This document shows, piece after piece, positions 1 to 6,974 of a stretch of 64,000 bases of DNA. The number at the start of each line of letters is the position of its first letter. The first letter of the stretch is position 1. The translations under genes were made by a program, and so were the position numbers. The notes beneath the pieces are model-generated. The model did not search any database and was not told where the DNA came from. It saw nothing but the letters and a program-made list of their open reading frames with translations. This DNA is from Engelhardtia mirabilis (GTDB lineage Bacteria; Planctomycetota; UBA1135; GCA-002686595). The stretch lies in assembly GCA_007751255.1 (NCBI GenBank), contig CP036296.1, positions 3,472,001-3,536,000 on the forward strand. The letters run 5' to 3'.

Positions 1-3
1 AGC

Positions 4-1038
4 ATGGGCGTCGATCTCGCCCAGGCAACCGTCGCGGTCTTGATGGGGGGCACCTCCGGCGAGCGCGAGGTCTCACTCGACTCGGGGCGTTGCATCGTTC
101 AGGCCCTGGGCGAGTTGGACGGCCGCGGTCCCGCTGAGGTGACGCCGGTACTCTGGACCGCCGACGGCAACTTCGACTTCGCCGGCGAGAAGCTGGACGT
201 GGCCCAGGCCCTGGCGCGCATGGCGCGCTTCGACGCGGTCCATCTGGCCCTGCACGGCGGCATGGGGGAGGACGGCACGCTCCAGGGCGCTCTGGACCTG
301 GTCGGCGTGGCCTACACAGGTTCCGGCGTGGCTGCATCGGCCCTCGCGATGGACAAGCCGCGATCCAAGATCGTGGCCGAGGCCGCCGGCGCGCCAGGCG
401 CTCCCGGGCTGGTGGTGACCCGCCGGGACCTCACTGGCGGCCCGCGCGCGGTCCTGGACCGCCTGACGGCCCTGGTCGCCGGCGGCGCTTTCCTGAAGCC
501 GAGCGACGGTGGCTCGTCCGTGGCCATGGAACGCCACCTGCCGGGTGGGGACCTGCTCTCGGCCCTGGAGCGCTGCTTGGAACAGGCTCCCGCGGTGCTG
601 GTGGAGGCCGCCGTCCAGGGCCTGGAGGTCACCTGCGCCGTCCTCGAGCGGGGCGCCGGACCGCAGGCCCTGCCGGTGGTCGAGATCCGCCCAGCCGCCG
701 GGCGCTTCTTCGACTACTCCCAGAAGTACGCCACGGACGGAGCCGACGAGCGCTGCCCGCCGGAGTTGCTCGACGACGCCGCTCAGTCGGAGATCCAGCG
801 TCGGGCAGTGGCGGTGCACCGGGCGTTCGGGTGTCGGGGCCTGACGCGCGTGGACTTCATGGTCCGCGAGCCCGAGCGAGGCCGGGATTGCGGGCCCGTG
901 TTCCTGGAGCTCAATACCCTGCCCGGCTTCACCCCGCGCTCCCTCGCCCCCTTGGCGGCCGCTGCTGCGGGGCTCAGCTACCGGGACCTGTGTCTCGAGC
1001 TGTTGGCCGATGCGCTGGACCGTCGAGTCGACAGTTGA
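4..1038 (+). CDS. ddl: D-alanine--D-alanine ligase
   Basis: ATP-grasp ligase that joins two D-alanines for peptidoglycan precursors in the cytoplasm. The 344-residue length is normal for the family. Visible motifs are the N-terminal VLMGGTSGEREVSLDSG, the substrate-domain segment LHGGMGEDGTLQG (about residues 82-94), the ATP-grasp segment FLKPSDGGSSVAMERH (about 164-179), and the metal-binding C-terminal end VFLELNTLPGFTPRSLAP, where the Glu and Asn are the Mg ligands. The ATG at position 4 gives the expected family N-terminus, but the window begins just before it, so an upstream partner gene or a slightly earlier start cannot be excluded. A functional Ddl implies peptidoglycan synthesis in this organism, a point long debated for planctomycetes. 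Product assignment is secure. Confidence 0.95.
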   Translation: MGVDLAQATVAVLMGGTSGEREVSLDSGRCIVQALGELDGRGPAEVTPVLWTADGNFDFAGEKLDVAQALARMARFDAVHLALHGGMGEDGTLQGALDLVGVAYTGSGVAASALAMDKPRSKIVAEAAGAPGAPGLVVTRRDLTGGPRAVLDRLTALVAGGAFLKPSDGGSSVAMERHLPGGDLLSALERCLEQAPAVLVEAAVQGLEVTCAVLERGAGPQALPVVEIRPAAGRFFDYSQKYATDGADERCPPELLDDAAQSEIQRRAVAVHRAFGCRGLTRVDFMVREPERGRDCGPVFLELNTLPGFTPRSLAPLAAAAAGLSYRDLCLELLADALDRRVDS

Positions 1039-1080
1039 CCAACGACGGACGCGGAACGAGACTTCACCCCCGAGTTCGGG

Positions 1081-1166
1081 GCCAGGCTGGCGGAATGGTA
1101 GACGCGGCAGATTCAAAATCTGCTTTCCGTAAGGAAGTAGGGGTTCGACTCCCCTGCCTGGTACCA
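1081..1166 (+). tRNA. tRNA-Leu (anticodon CAA)
   Basis: An 86-base class II tRNA with the CCA end encoded. The acceptor arm GCCAGGC (1081-1087) pairs with GCCTGGT (1156-1162), followed by A and CCA. The anticodon stem GCAGA/TCTGC encloses the loop TTCAAAA, giving anticodon CAA at 1114-1116 (reads UUG). A variable arm around CTTTCCGTAAGGAAG and the T-loop GGTTCGACTCC follow. It lies alone between ddl and a hypothetical gene. Confidence 0.95.
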
Positions 1167-1180
1167 CACTCCCCCGCGCG

Positions 1181-1762
1181 ATGAGCGATTACCAAGGGGC
1201 CCCCGAAGAGGGCGACGGGCGATTCCTCGCCGAGCTCCTCGGTGGCATCTCGAAGCGCGCCCAGGCGCTCGAGGCCGAGCTGCGCCGACTGGCGACCCTC
1301 GACGGCGCCGAAGCGGCACGACACTCAGCGGCCCTGGAGTCGGAGCGCGCGCGCCTCGGCTGGGGCTTGGTGGTCGCTGCGGGCCTGCTCGGTGCGGATG
1401 GCGCACCGGCACGTCGAGAGGTCGAAGGTGCGGAGTGGTTGGCCGATCTGGTCGATCTCCCGTCGCACTCGGTCCCGCGCCAGTGGCCGCGCGTGCGTGC
1501 CGCGAGCGCCGACTGGAGCCTGGCCCACGCGCTAGTACGCTGGACCTGGGAAGCCGGCCTGCGGGGCGGCAGGAGCCCCCAGCTCGAGCGCCGCGGGCCC
1601 TTCTGCGACTGGATCGTGGACCAGGTCGACGGCGCGCCGCCGCCGCCCATGGTCGCCGCGCTCCTGCAGCAAATCCCCGGCGCCAGTGCCGCGCGCACCA
1701 CCGACGGATGGCGCCTGACCCTGCCGTCCGAACGCTTCGAGGCCGCCGAGGTCACCTCGTGA
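1181..1762 (+). CDS. hypothetical protein preceding a NifU-domain gene
   Basis: A 193-residue soluble protein that I do not recognise. It has no signal peptide or membrane segment. Residues about 20-60 are Ala/Glu/Arg-rich and probably helical (ISKRAQALEAELRRLATL). A Trp-containing middle follows (WLADLVDLP, QWPRVRAASADWSLAHALVRWTW), and the C-terminus has a short PPPP run and MVAALLQQIPG. Its TGA stop is contained in the GTGA overlap with the downstream NifU-like gene, so the two are translationally coupled. That suggests, but does not prove, a role linked to Fe-S protein handling. The ATG at 1181 starts 14 bases after the tRNA. Confidence 0.6.
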   Translation: MSDYQGAPEEGDGRFLAELLGGISKRAQALEAELRRLATLDGAEAARHSAALESERARLGWGLVVAAGLLGADGAPARREVEGAEWLADLVDLPSHSVPRQWPRVRAASADWSLAHALVRWTWEAGLRGGRSPQLERRGPFCDWIVDQVDGAPPPPMVAALLQQIPGASAARTTDGWRLTLPSERFEAAEVTS

Positions 1763-2031
1763 AGTGGTCCTGGTGGCCCTTCGGTCGCCGCAGGGTAGCC
1801 ACGGGCGATCCGGCACGGGTCGCCCAGGCCGAGGCCGTGCTCGCGGAGCTGCGTCCCCGCTTTCGCGCGGACGGCGGCGACGTGACTCTGCTCGGCGTCG
1901 ATGGGGGACGGGTACGGGTGGAGCTGCGCGGTGCCTGCAGGTCGTGCGCCGCCAGCGTCCTGACCCTCAAGGGCGCCCTGGAGCCCCGCCTGCGCGAGCA
2001 GCTCGACTGGTTCGAGCGACTCGACAGCTGA
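1759..2031 (+). CDS. NifU C-terminal-domain Fe-S scaffold protein (Nfu-like)
   Basis: A 90-residue protein made almost wholly of the NifU C-terminal (Nfu) domain, which binds a transient Fe-S cluster and passes it to client proteins. The key evidence is LRPRFRADGGDVTLLGVDGGRVRVELRG followed by ACRSCAAS, whose CxxC pair is the cluster ligand. A short basic/aromatic N-terminus (KWSWWPFGRRR) precedes it. The GTG at 1759 is chosen because it overlaps the TGA of the preceding gene (GTGA), a coupling arrangement used many times in this window. An extension further upstream in the same frame would run through the preceding gene and has no domain content. Apparent client-rich neighbours such as SdhB lie 12 kb away, so no specific target can be inferred. 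Confidence 0.85.
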   Translation: MKWSWWPFGRRRVATGDPARVAQAEAVLAELRPRFRADGGDVTLLGVDGGRVRVELRGACRSCAASVLTLKGALEPRLREQLDWFERLDS

Positions 2032-2051
2032 ACACGACTCGAATGAACACA

Positions 2052-2087
2052 GCCGCCGGACGGAAGTCGATTCCCTCGCCCGGCGGC
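2052..2087. terminator. hairpin between convergent genes
   Basis: GCCGCCGG (2052-2059) and CCGGCGGC (2080-2087) form a perfect 8-bp stem around a 20-base loop, 20 bases after the NifU-like stop and 21 before the stop of the convergent minus-strand gene. No T-tract is clear. It could act as a bidirectional terminator. Confidence 0.4.
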
Positions 2088-2108
2088 CGCTTCAGGTGAC
2101 CGAGTCCG

Positions 2109-3425
2109 TCAGAGCGAGCCCATCGTCGTCGCTCCCTCGGGGGCTCCGAAGGAGTCCAGCAGCAGGCCCTGGAAGGTCAACAGGCCTTGGAGGCCGCCTG
2201 GGTTGAAGAAGGTTGAGTGCGAGCTGCCGTCGGGCTGCACGCCCAGCTGGAACGGCAGGAACTGGATCGACCCCAGGTCGAGGCCGGTGAACAACGGCGG
2301 CAAGGTGCCGACCGCGAACTCGGGTCCAGTCAGCGCCGTCGGGCCCCACAGGAGCAGCATCGAACCGGCGGGGTCGAGCCCGGCGAAGTCCAGACTGAAG
2401 CTCCCGGGGCCGCTGGTGCCTGCGCCGGTCACGGTCAAGGTGGGGCGGGCCGGGCTGAGCGTGCGACGCTCGTCGAAGCTGAAGAAGTCGGTCCGGCCGT
2501 AGATCAGCCGACCTCCGGCGGAGGGCTGGTAGGGGGCGAACTGCGCCGCACCGGTGCCGGGGATGAACTGGGCAACGGTGATCCAATCCCCGAGCTGGCC
2601 CTCGACCAACACCGGCGAGGCGGCCGCCGAACCCGCCACCAGCCGCAGCCGGTTGGTGCCGGCGCTGAAGCTGGCCTCGGCCAGGTAGATCAGGTCCTGC
2701 GTGCGGTCGGCCACCATCGAGCTGGCGCCGTCAAAACCGCTGGCGTAGACGATCCCGTCCGCCTCGGACATGGGCGTCGCCGGCGCCGCGATCGACGCCG
2801 CGGGGTAGAGCAGCACGTCGGTGTAGACCGCGGGGTTCTGAGCCAGGTTGCTGTAGGTGGCGTAGAAGAGGTTGCCCGAGCTGTCGAAGGCGATCGGCCC
2901 CGAGGGCCCGGCCACGTGCAGGATGTCGACCTTGGCCCCGCTGAACGGATCCAGTCGGATCACGTCGTTGCCGGTGCCGAAGCCGCCCTGGGCAGCGCTG
3001 ACGTAGAGCTCGCCGCTGGGCGCGAACTTGGCGTCGTAGTTGAAGACGACGTTGGCGATCAGAGCCACGCCGGAGCCGTCGAGCGCCACCCGGAACATGT
3101 CGCCGTTGGTGGTCTCGCCGACCACAGCGAAGCTCTCGTCGGGGGCGATGGCGAAAGCTCCACTGAAGAACGAGCTGCCCAGGTCGGCGATATTGAGCTG
3201 GAAGGTGCCGTCCGCTGCCCAGCGGTCAACGAAGCGACCGTCGTAGGTGAGCAGGTCACCGCTCGACAGCTCGCGGACAGATCCCGAGGGGTCGACCGAG
3301 AGTTGGGACCCGAAGCCGTTGGCGACGGTCTCCTGGGCCAGGGCGGTGGGGGCGAGGCAGGCCCCGAGGGCCAGGGCGATGGGGGCCAAATGCGCGGTGA
3401 GTGGGCGCAGAGAGGTCAGGAACAT
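2109..3425 (-). CDS. exported propeller-like protein under a cobalamin riboswitch
   Basis: A 438-residue exported protein. The chosen ATG (3425) gives MFLTSLRPLTAHLAPIALALGACLAPTALA with a typical AxA signal-peptidase I site after ALA. An upstream extension is possible but has no signal character. The body has repeated short blades of the type found in NHL or six-bladed propellers (DGTFQLNIADLG, IAPDESFAVVGETTNGDMFRVALDGSG, FAPSGELYVSA, IRLDPFSGAKV, FDSSGNLFYATYS). The C-terminal 130 residues form a separate beta-rich module (PTLTVTGAGTSGPGSFSLDFAGLDPAG, then GLQGLLTFQGLLLDSFG) resembling C-terminal domains common in secreted planctomycete proteins. There are no haem, metal or protease motifs. 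The leader contains a cobalamin riboswitch, so expression should respond to B12. The protein may bind, scavenge or report on cobalamin, but that is inference. It is transcribed alone. Confidence 0.7.
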   Translation of the reverse strand: MFLTSLRPLTAHLAPIALALGACLAPTALAQETVANGFGSQLSVDPSGSVRELSSGDLLTYDGRFVDRWAADGTFQLNIADLGSSFFSGAFAIAPDESFAVVGETTNGDMFRVALDGSGVALIANVVFNYDAKFAPSGELYVSAAQGGFGTGNDVIRLDPFSGAKVDILHVAGPSGPIAFDSSGNLFYATYSNLAQNPAVYTDVLLYPAASIAAPATPMSEADGIVYASGFDGASSMVADRTQDLIYLAEASFSAGTNRLRLVAGSAAASPVLVEGQLGDWITVAQFIPGTGAAQFAPYQPSAGGRLIYGRTDFFSFDERRTLSPARPTLTVTGAGTSGPGSFSLDFAGLDPAGSMLLLWGPTALTGPEFAVGTLPPLFTGLDLGSIQFLPFQLGVQPDGSSHSTFFNPGGLQGLLTFQGLLLDSFGAPEGATTMGSL

Positions 3426-3571
3426 GGTGTCGGTGTTGATTCGATTTCCTCGTCGAACCACCGATCGCCCGCCCGATCCGGCCCCGTCGAGCACACGACC
3501 TCCCCCGGCGGGACCCGCCGCGGACTTGTGATGTTCGACCTGGCACCGGACCGTCGCACGCGGTCGGCAGC

Positions 3572-3806
3572 CGTTCGCACCGGGCAGGTCTCCTGACTTG
3601 CCGTCTCAGGCGTCGCCCCAGCCTTCCCAGGCCCCCGGGGGGGCCCAGTGACCGACGGTCGATCCGAAGACCGTCCGTCCGCCGGGCGCTCGGACCTCGG
3701 AAGACATCCGAGGAACAGCGCGTCGTGGAGGCGACACCTACGGCTCACAGTGGCGGGACCGCGCAGGACTCACACCTGCTTCCCTGCACCGGGGCGTTCG
3801 TATGAA
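3572..3806 (-). ncRNA. cobalamin riboswitch
   Basis: Reading the minus strand, the RNA contains the cobalamin aptamer landmarks in order: GTGCAGGGAAGCAGG, then GTGAGTCCTGCGCGGTCCC, the conserved core CCGCCACTGTGAGCC, a variable peripheral hairpin region (including TCCTCGGATGTCTTCCGAGG), and the B12 box GGCAAGTCAGGAGACCTGCC near 3582-3602. It faces the exported protein gene starting at 3425. About 150 bases of expression platform follow, including a GC hairpin (CGGCGG gtc CCGCCG) just before GGGGGAGG. Whether control is by termination or by blocking translation is not clear. Ends are approximate. The core and B12 box match the class closely. Confidence 0.9.
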
Positions 3807-3822
3807 GTGTCTTGTTTTCGCG

Positions 3823-3850
3823 AGGGTAGCCCAGATCTGGCCAGGCGCAA
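3823..3850 (-). promoter_or_regulatory. sigma-70-type promoter of the riboswitch transcript
   Basis: On the minus strand TTGCGC (3850-3845) and TACCCT (3828-3823) are separated by 16 bases. Transcription would start near 3816, directly before the cobalamin aptamer, which supports the assignment. Confidence 0.5.
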
Positions 3851-3996
3851 CGGGCGTCCAGGAGGATCCCCCTCGGGCCCCGAAACTCTCCAGCCCTGCG
3901 GCCCCGGAACCGAAGTGCGGAGAAAGCCTGGGCGATAGGCTCCAACGATTGGGGCTCCGAGCGGGTATTGGTACACAGCCCCGAGCCCACCCCACC

Positions 3997-6198
3997 ATGT
4001 CCTCAGACTCGTCCCTTCACCGCCTCCCCGTCGCAACGCCCAGCGGCCCAAGCCGCGCAGCCCGCGCCGGCGTCGCGCTGACCGCGCTCGCCGCCACCGG
4101 AGCACTGGTCCTGGGCAGTTGCGACCCGCGCCAAGCCGAGTCCTCCGACCTGCGCTTGCTCTACACGGCCACCCTCGACGGCTACATCGAGCCCTGTGGT
4201 TGCACCAAGGGCAAGACCGGCGGGATCGATCGCATCGCCGCGGCCGTACGAGCCAACCGCGCCGATCACCCCGGAACCCTGTTCATCGACGCCGGCGACC
4301 TGTTCTCCGATGCCCTGCGGGTCGACGACCTGAAGCGCGAGCAACTCCTGATCAAGGCCGACGAGATGCTCGGCATGTGGGCCGAGCTGGGTTGCGAGGC
4401 CATGGGCCTGGGTGACCTCGACCTCGCCCTCGGCGTCGAGGCGCTCCAGGACCTCTCGGCCCGCCACGGGGTCCCGATCCTGTGCGCGAACCTCTTCGAC
4501 GCCGACGGCCAGCGCCCCTTCGAACAGTCCATCGTGCTCGAGCGGGGCGGCCTGAAGATCGGCGTGTTCTCGCTGCTCGGTCGTCGCATGCAGGAGGCCT
4601 ACGCCAAGGACAACACGCCCGAGATCCTGCTGGTCCAGCGGCGGGCCGCGGAGCTGGGACTCGAGGTGGGGCCCTGGCACGAGGCAGCGGCGGAAGTGAT
4701 CGCCGACCTCGCACCGCGCACCGATGTCCTGCTGTGCGCCTCGCACCTGGGCGTGAAGGTCAACCGACAGTTGGCCGAGGCCTTTCCCGAGCTGGACCTC
4801 GTCTTCGGCGGGCACACCGACAACGAGCCGAACCCGATGGAGATCATCGCGGGCACTCCCGTGACGAGTTCGGGCATCAAGGGCTCGCGGCTGAACCGCG
4901 TCGACTTCTGGTTCGACAGCGCCTACCGCAAGTCCGAGGGGCGCGGCGAGCTGGCCGACGTAAGTCGCTGGATCGACGCGCAGATCAGCTACGACGTCAC
5001 CGCCAACGGCATCGTCATGGTCGAGGGTCGCCGCGCGAGCCTGGGCGAAGCCGAATGGCGCAACCGCGCCACCGGCGTGCACCAGGCCAACCGCGGCGCC
5101 CAGGAGTTGATCGAGGAGCTCGGCGAGATGCCGGGCGGCGGGCGCTTCGCCTTCACGACCGTCCCCTTGGCCATGTCGGCCCACCGCGACGAACGGGCGC
5201 TGCAGGTGATCTCGAACTACCACGATCGGCTCGACGACCACTGGCAGGCCGGCGCGCCGCCGAGCAACCATCCCACGCCGCGCTTCGTGGGGCCCGAGAG
5301 CTGCTACGGGTGCCACACCGAGCAGTACGAGTTCTGGAAGTCGACGCAGCACAGCCGCGCCTTCGCGACCCTGGCGGCCACCCGTCAGCACACCGATGTG
5401 GAGTGCATCGGTTGTCATACGGTGGGCTGGGAACAGGCGCGGGGCTTCGATCATCCGGCGGCCTCCGCGGGGTTCGAGAACGTCCAGTGCGCGGCCTGCC
5501 ACGGCGCCGGTGGTCCACACGTGAAGGGCGGTCTGAGCTACTTCGATCGCCAGCGGCTGATCGACGAGCCGCCTTCAACCTGTGCCAAGTGCCACAACGA
5601 CGAGCACGACCCGCGCTTCAAGTCGGACTTCGCTCAACGCTTGCCGCGAGTGACCTGCCCGCCCATGCCCCTGGCCGGTGGCGGCAGCGGGCCGCTGCTC
5701 GCGTCCTACCGCGAGGGCGCCGAGTTGGCGGAATCCCTGGACGCGCCCGATTGGGGCCTCAGCTCGCAGTTGTGGCTGATGGCCGGCGAGACCAGTCGCA
5801 GCTTGGACGCGGCGCGCACCTGGTCCGAGCAGGATCCGCGCAACCAGGTCATCAAGGCCAATCTGGCGGAGAAGTTGGTCGTCGCCGGCGAGTACGCGGA
5901 AAGCCTGGTGCTGGTCGACGAGATCCTGGATCGACAGCCCAGCAACGGCCGCGCATGGACCATGAAGGCCGCCGCGCTCCTCGGGCTCGGTGAGAACGAA
6001 GCGTCCCTCGAAGCCGGTCGAGAGGCCTACTCGATCATGCCCGACGACTGGACCAATGCGCGCCTGCTGGCCGAGGCGGCCGCAGCGCTGGGCGATCGCA
6101 TGGGCGCTGTCGACCTGCTGCGCGCCCACCTCGAACGCAGGCCGATGGACGAGGAGTACCTCGGCGCGCTGCTGGCGAGCCTGCTCGGAACGGACTGA
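3997..6198 (+). CDS. lipoprotein: metallophosphatase fold + tetrahaem cytochrome + TPR
   Basis: A 733-residue envelope protein. The ATG at 3997 gives an N-terminus ending in LAATGALVLGSC, a lipobox. A longer in-frame start at 3802 has no signal character and overlaps the riboswitch promoter. Domain 1 (about 45-400) is a UshA/5'-nucleotidase-like metallophosphatase: LLYTATLDGYIEPCGCTKGKTGGIDR, LFIDAGDLFSD, GCEAMGLGDLDLALG, DLVFGGHTDNEPNP. The CGC motif is typical of the UshA-like cytochrome-linked family rather than of true nucleotidases. Domain 2 (about 425-550) carries four CxxCH haem sites: CYGCH, CIGCH, CAACH, CAKCH, with the cytochrome c554-like context CHTEQYEFWKSTQHSRAF. Domain 3 (about 580-733) is TPR-like. 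It probably acts at the membrane in electron transfer or redox chemistry; the substrate is unknown. It is monocistronic and convergent with cvpA. Confidence 0.85.
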   Translation: MSSDSSLHRLPVATPSGPSRAARAGVALTALAATGALVLGSCDPRQAESSDLRLLYTATLDGYIEPCGCTKGKTGGIDRIAAAVRANRADHPGTLFIDAGDLFSDALRVDDLKREQLLIKADEMLGMWAELGCEAMGLGDLDLALGVEALQDLSARHGVPILCANLFDADGQRPFEQSIVLERGGLKIGVFSLLGRRMQEAYAKDNTPEILLVQRRAAELGLEVGPWHEAAAEVIADLAPRTDVLLCASHLGVKVNRQLAEAFPELDLVFGGHTDNEPNPMEIIAGTPVTSSGIKGSRLNRVDFWFDSAYRKSEGRGELADVSRWIDAQISYDVTANGIVMVEGRRASLGEAEWRNRATGVHQANRGAQELIEELGEMPGGGRFAFTTVPLAMSAHRDERALQVISNYHDRLDDHWQAGAPPSNHPTPRFVGPESCYGCHTEQYEFWKSTQHSRAFATLAATRQHTDVECIGCHTVGWEQARGFDHPAASAGFENVQCAACHGAGGPHVKGGLSYFDRQRLIDEPPSTCAKCHNDEHDPRFKSDFAQRLPRVTCPPMPLAGGGSGPLLASYREGAELAESLDAPDWGLSSQLWLMAGETSRSLDAARTWSEQDPRNQVIKANLAEKLVVAGEYAESLVLVDEILDRQPSNGRAWTMKAAALLGLGENEASLEAGREAYSIMPDDWTNARLLAEAAAALGDRMGAVDLLRAHLERRPMDEEYLGALLASLLGTD

Positions 6199-6211
6199 CC
6201 TGCGCCAGTCG

Positions 6212-6886
6212 TCAGTTGCGCCCGCCGCCGGTGGGCGCGGCGGGTTGCGAAACGTCGCCTGAGCCGACGCCGCCTTCTGCTGCCCCGTCCCCCTGCAGTC
6301 GTCGTTCGATCGCGAGCGCCGTGCGGGCGTCGAAGAGCAACGAGGCCTTCTCGCCGAGCACGTCGACCAAACGCTCACTGCGCGTGCCCTCCAGGTGTTC
6401 GGCGGCCCAGATTCGCGGGGTGATCTGCAACAGGAAGGCGACGCCCACAGCGTGCAGCACGAGCGCGGTCAAGACCCCCGCCACGGCGCCCCCGAATCGA
6501 TCCACGAGCCCCAGGTGCAGGGCCTCGAGCAGGCTCTTGCCCAAGCGGCCGACGAGCACGACCAGGATCAACCCACCCAGGAAGACCCCGAACCAGGCCA
6601 ACGCACCCAGCAGCGTCGGATCCATGTCCCCCGCGCGGGGTGCGACCCACTCGGCCAGGCGCGGACCCAAGGTGCGCGCGGCGACGACGGCTCCGAGTAC
6701 GCCCAACAGCCGCACGGCCTGCCACCACAGACCCCGCCAGATCCCCAGCAGCGCGAACAGTGCCACCAGGGCCAGGCCGACGCCGTCGACGCCGGAGCCA
6801 GCGACGGTGCTCCAGACCCCCGCGAAGTCGAAGCCGCCAGCGTCCGATCCGGAGGGAGCCTGTAGCAGCAGGGGGAGCGGGAGCAT
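6212..6886 (-). CDS. CvpA family membrane protein
   Basis: A 224-residue integral membrane protein with about four hydrophobic helices. The segments VDGVGLALVALFALLGIWRGLWWQAVRLLGVLGAVVAARTLGP and LVDRFGGAVAGVLTALVLHAVGVAFLLQI match the colicin-V-production (CvpA) family, including the RGLWWQ turn and the DRFGGAVAG motif. The C-terminal 50 residues are hydrophilic and low in complexity (GGVGSGDVSQPAAPTGGG). CvpA proteins are conserved inner-membrane proteins tied to envelope homeostasis; the biochemical role is unsettled. The start at 6886 (ATG) gives MLPLPLLLQAPSG; reading further upstream adds only Arg/Pro-rich shadow sequence. It stands alone, convergent with the cytochrome gene and divergent from the next. 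Confidence 0.85.
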   Translation of the reverse strand: MLPLPLLLQAPSGSDAGGFDFAGVWSTVAGSGVDGVGLALVALFALLGIWRGLWWQAVRLLGVLGAVVAARTLGPRLAEWVAPRAGDMDPTLLGALAWFGVFLGGLILVVLVGRLGKSLLEALHLGLVDRFGGAVAGVLTALVLHAVGVAFLLQITPRIWAAEHLEGTRSERLVDVLGEKASLLFDARTALAIERRLQGDGAAEGGVGSGDVSQPAAPTGGGRN

Positions 6887-6935
6887 CGAGTTTCCTGGTG
6901 GGGGAGTCGGCCGGGGATTCCGGCGCGGGCCTGGA

Positions 6936-6941
6936 TAGACT
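6936..6941 (+). promoter_or_regulatory. candidate -10 element (TAGACT)
   Basis: GGCCTGGATAGACTACGG lies 34 bases before the next start. It resembles the better promoters at 9784 and 11147 (GGC..TAGA(G/C)T), but no convincing -35 is present. Confidence 0.3.
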
Positions 6942-6974
6942 ACGGGGCTGCGACCGGCGGCGAAAAGGCTGACG

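Larger units (their letters stand above)
3426..3996. other. divergent regulatory region
   Basis: This 571-base gap separates the minus-strand exported protein from the plus-strand cytochrome lipoprotein. It holds the riboswitch expression platform (3426-3571), the aptamer (3572-3806) and the minus-strand promoter (3823-3850). A TTGGGG...TACACA pair (3949-3977, 17-base spacer) could serve the plus-strand gene but would leave a very short leader. The remainder shows nothing I recognise. Confidence 0.6.

Noticed and set aside
3802..3996. Earlier ATG start (3802) for the cytochrome lipoprotein
   Set aside because: The extra 65 residues have no signal character and would place the lipobox over 100 residues into the protein; the 3997 start yields a normal lipoprotein N-terminus.
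4180..4215. Selenocysteine at the CGC motif of the UshA-like domain
   Set aside because: Some relatives are annotated as selenoproteins, but both positions here are ordinary Cys codons and no in-frame TGA is present.
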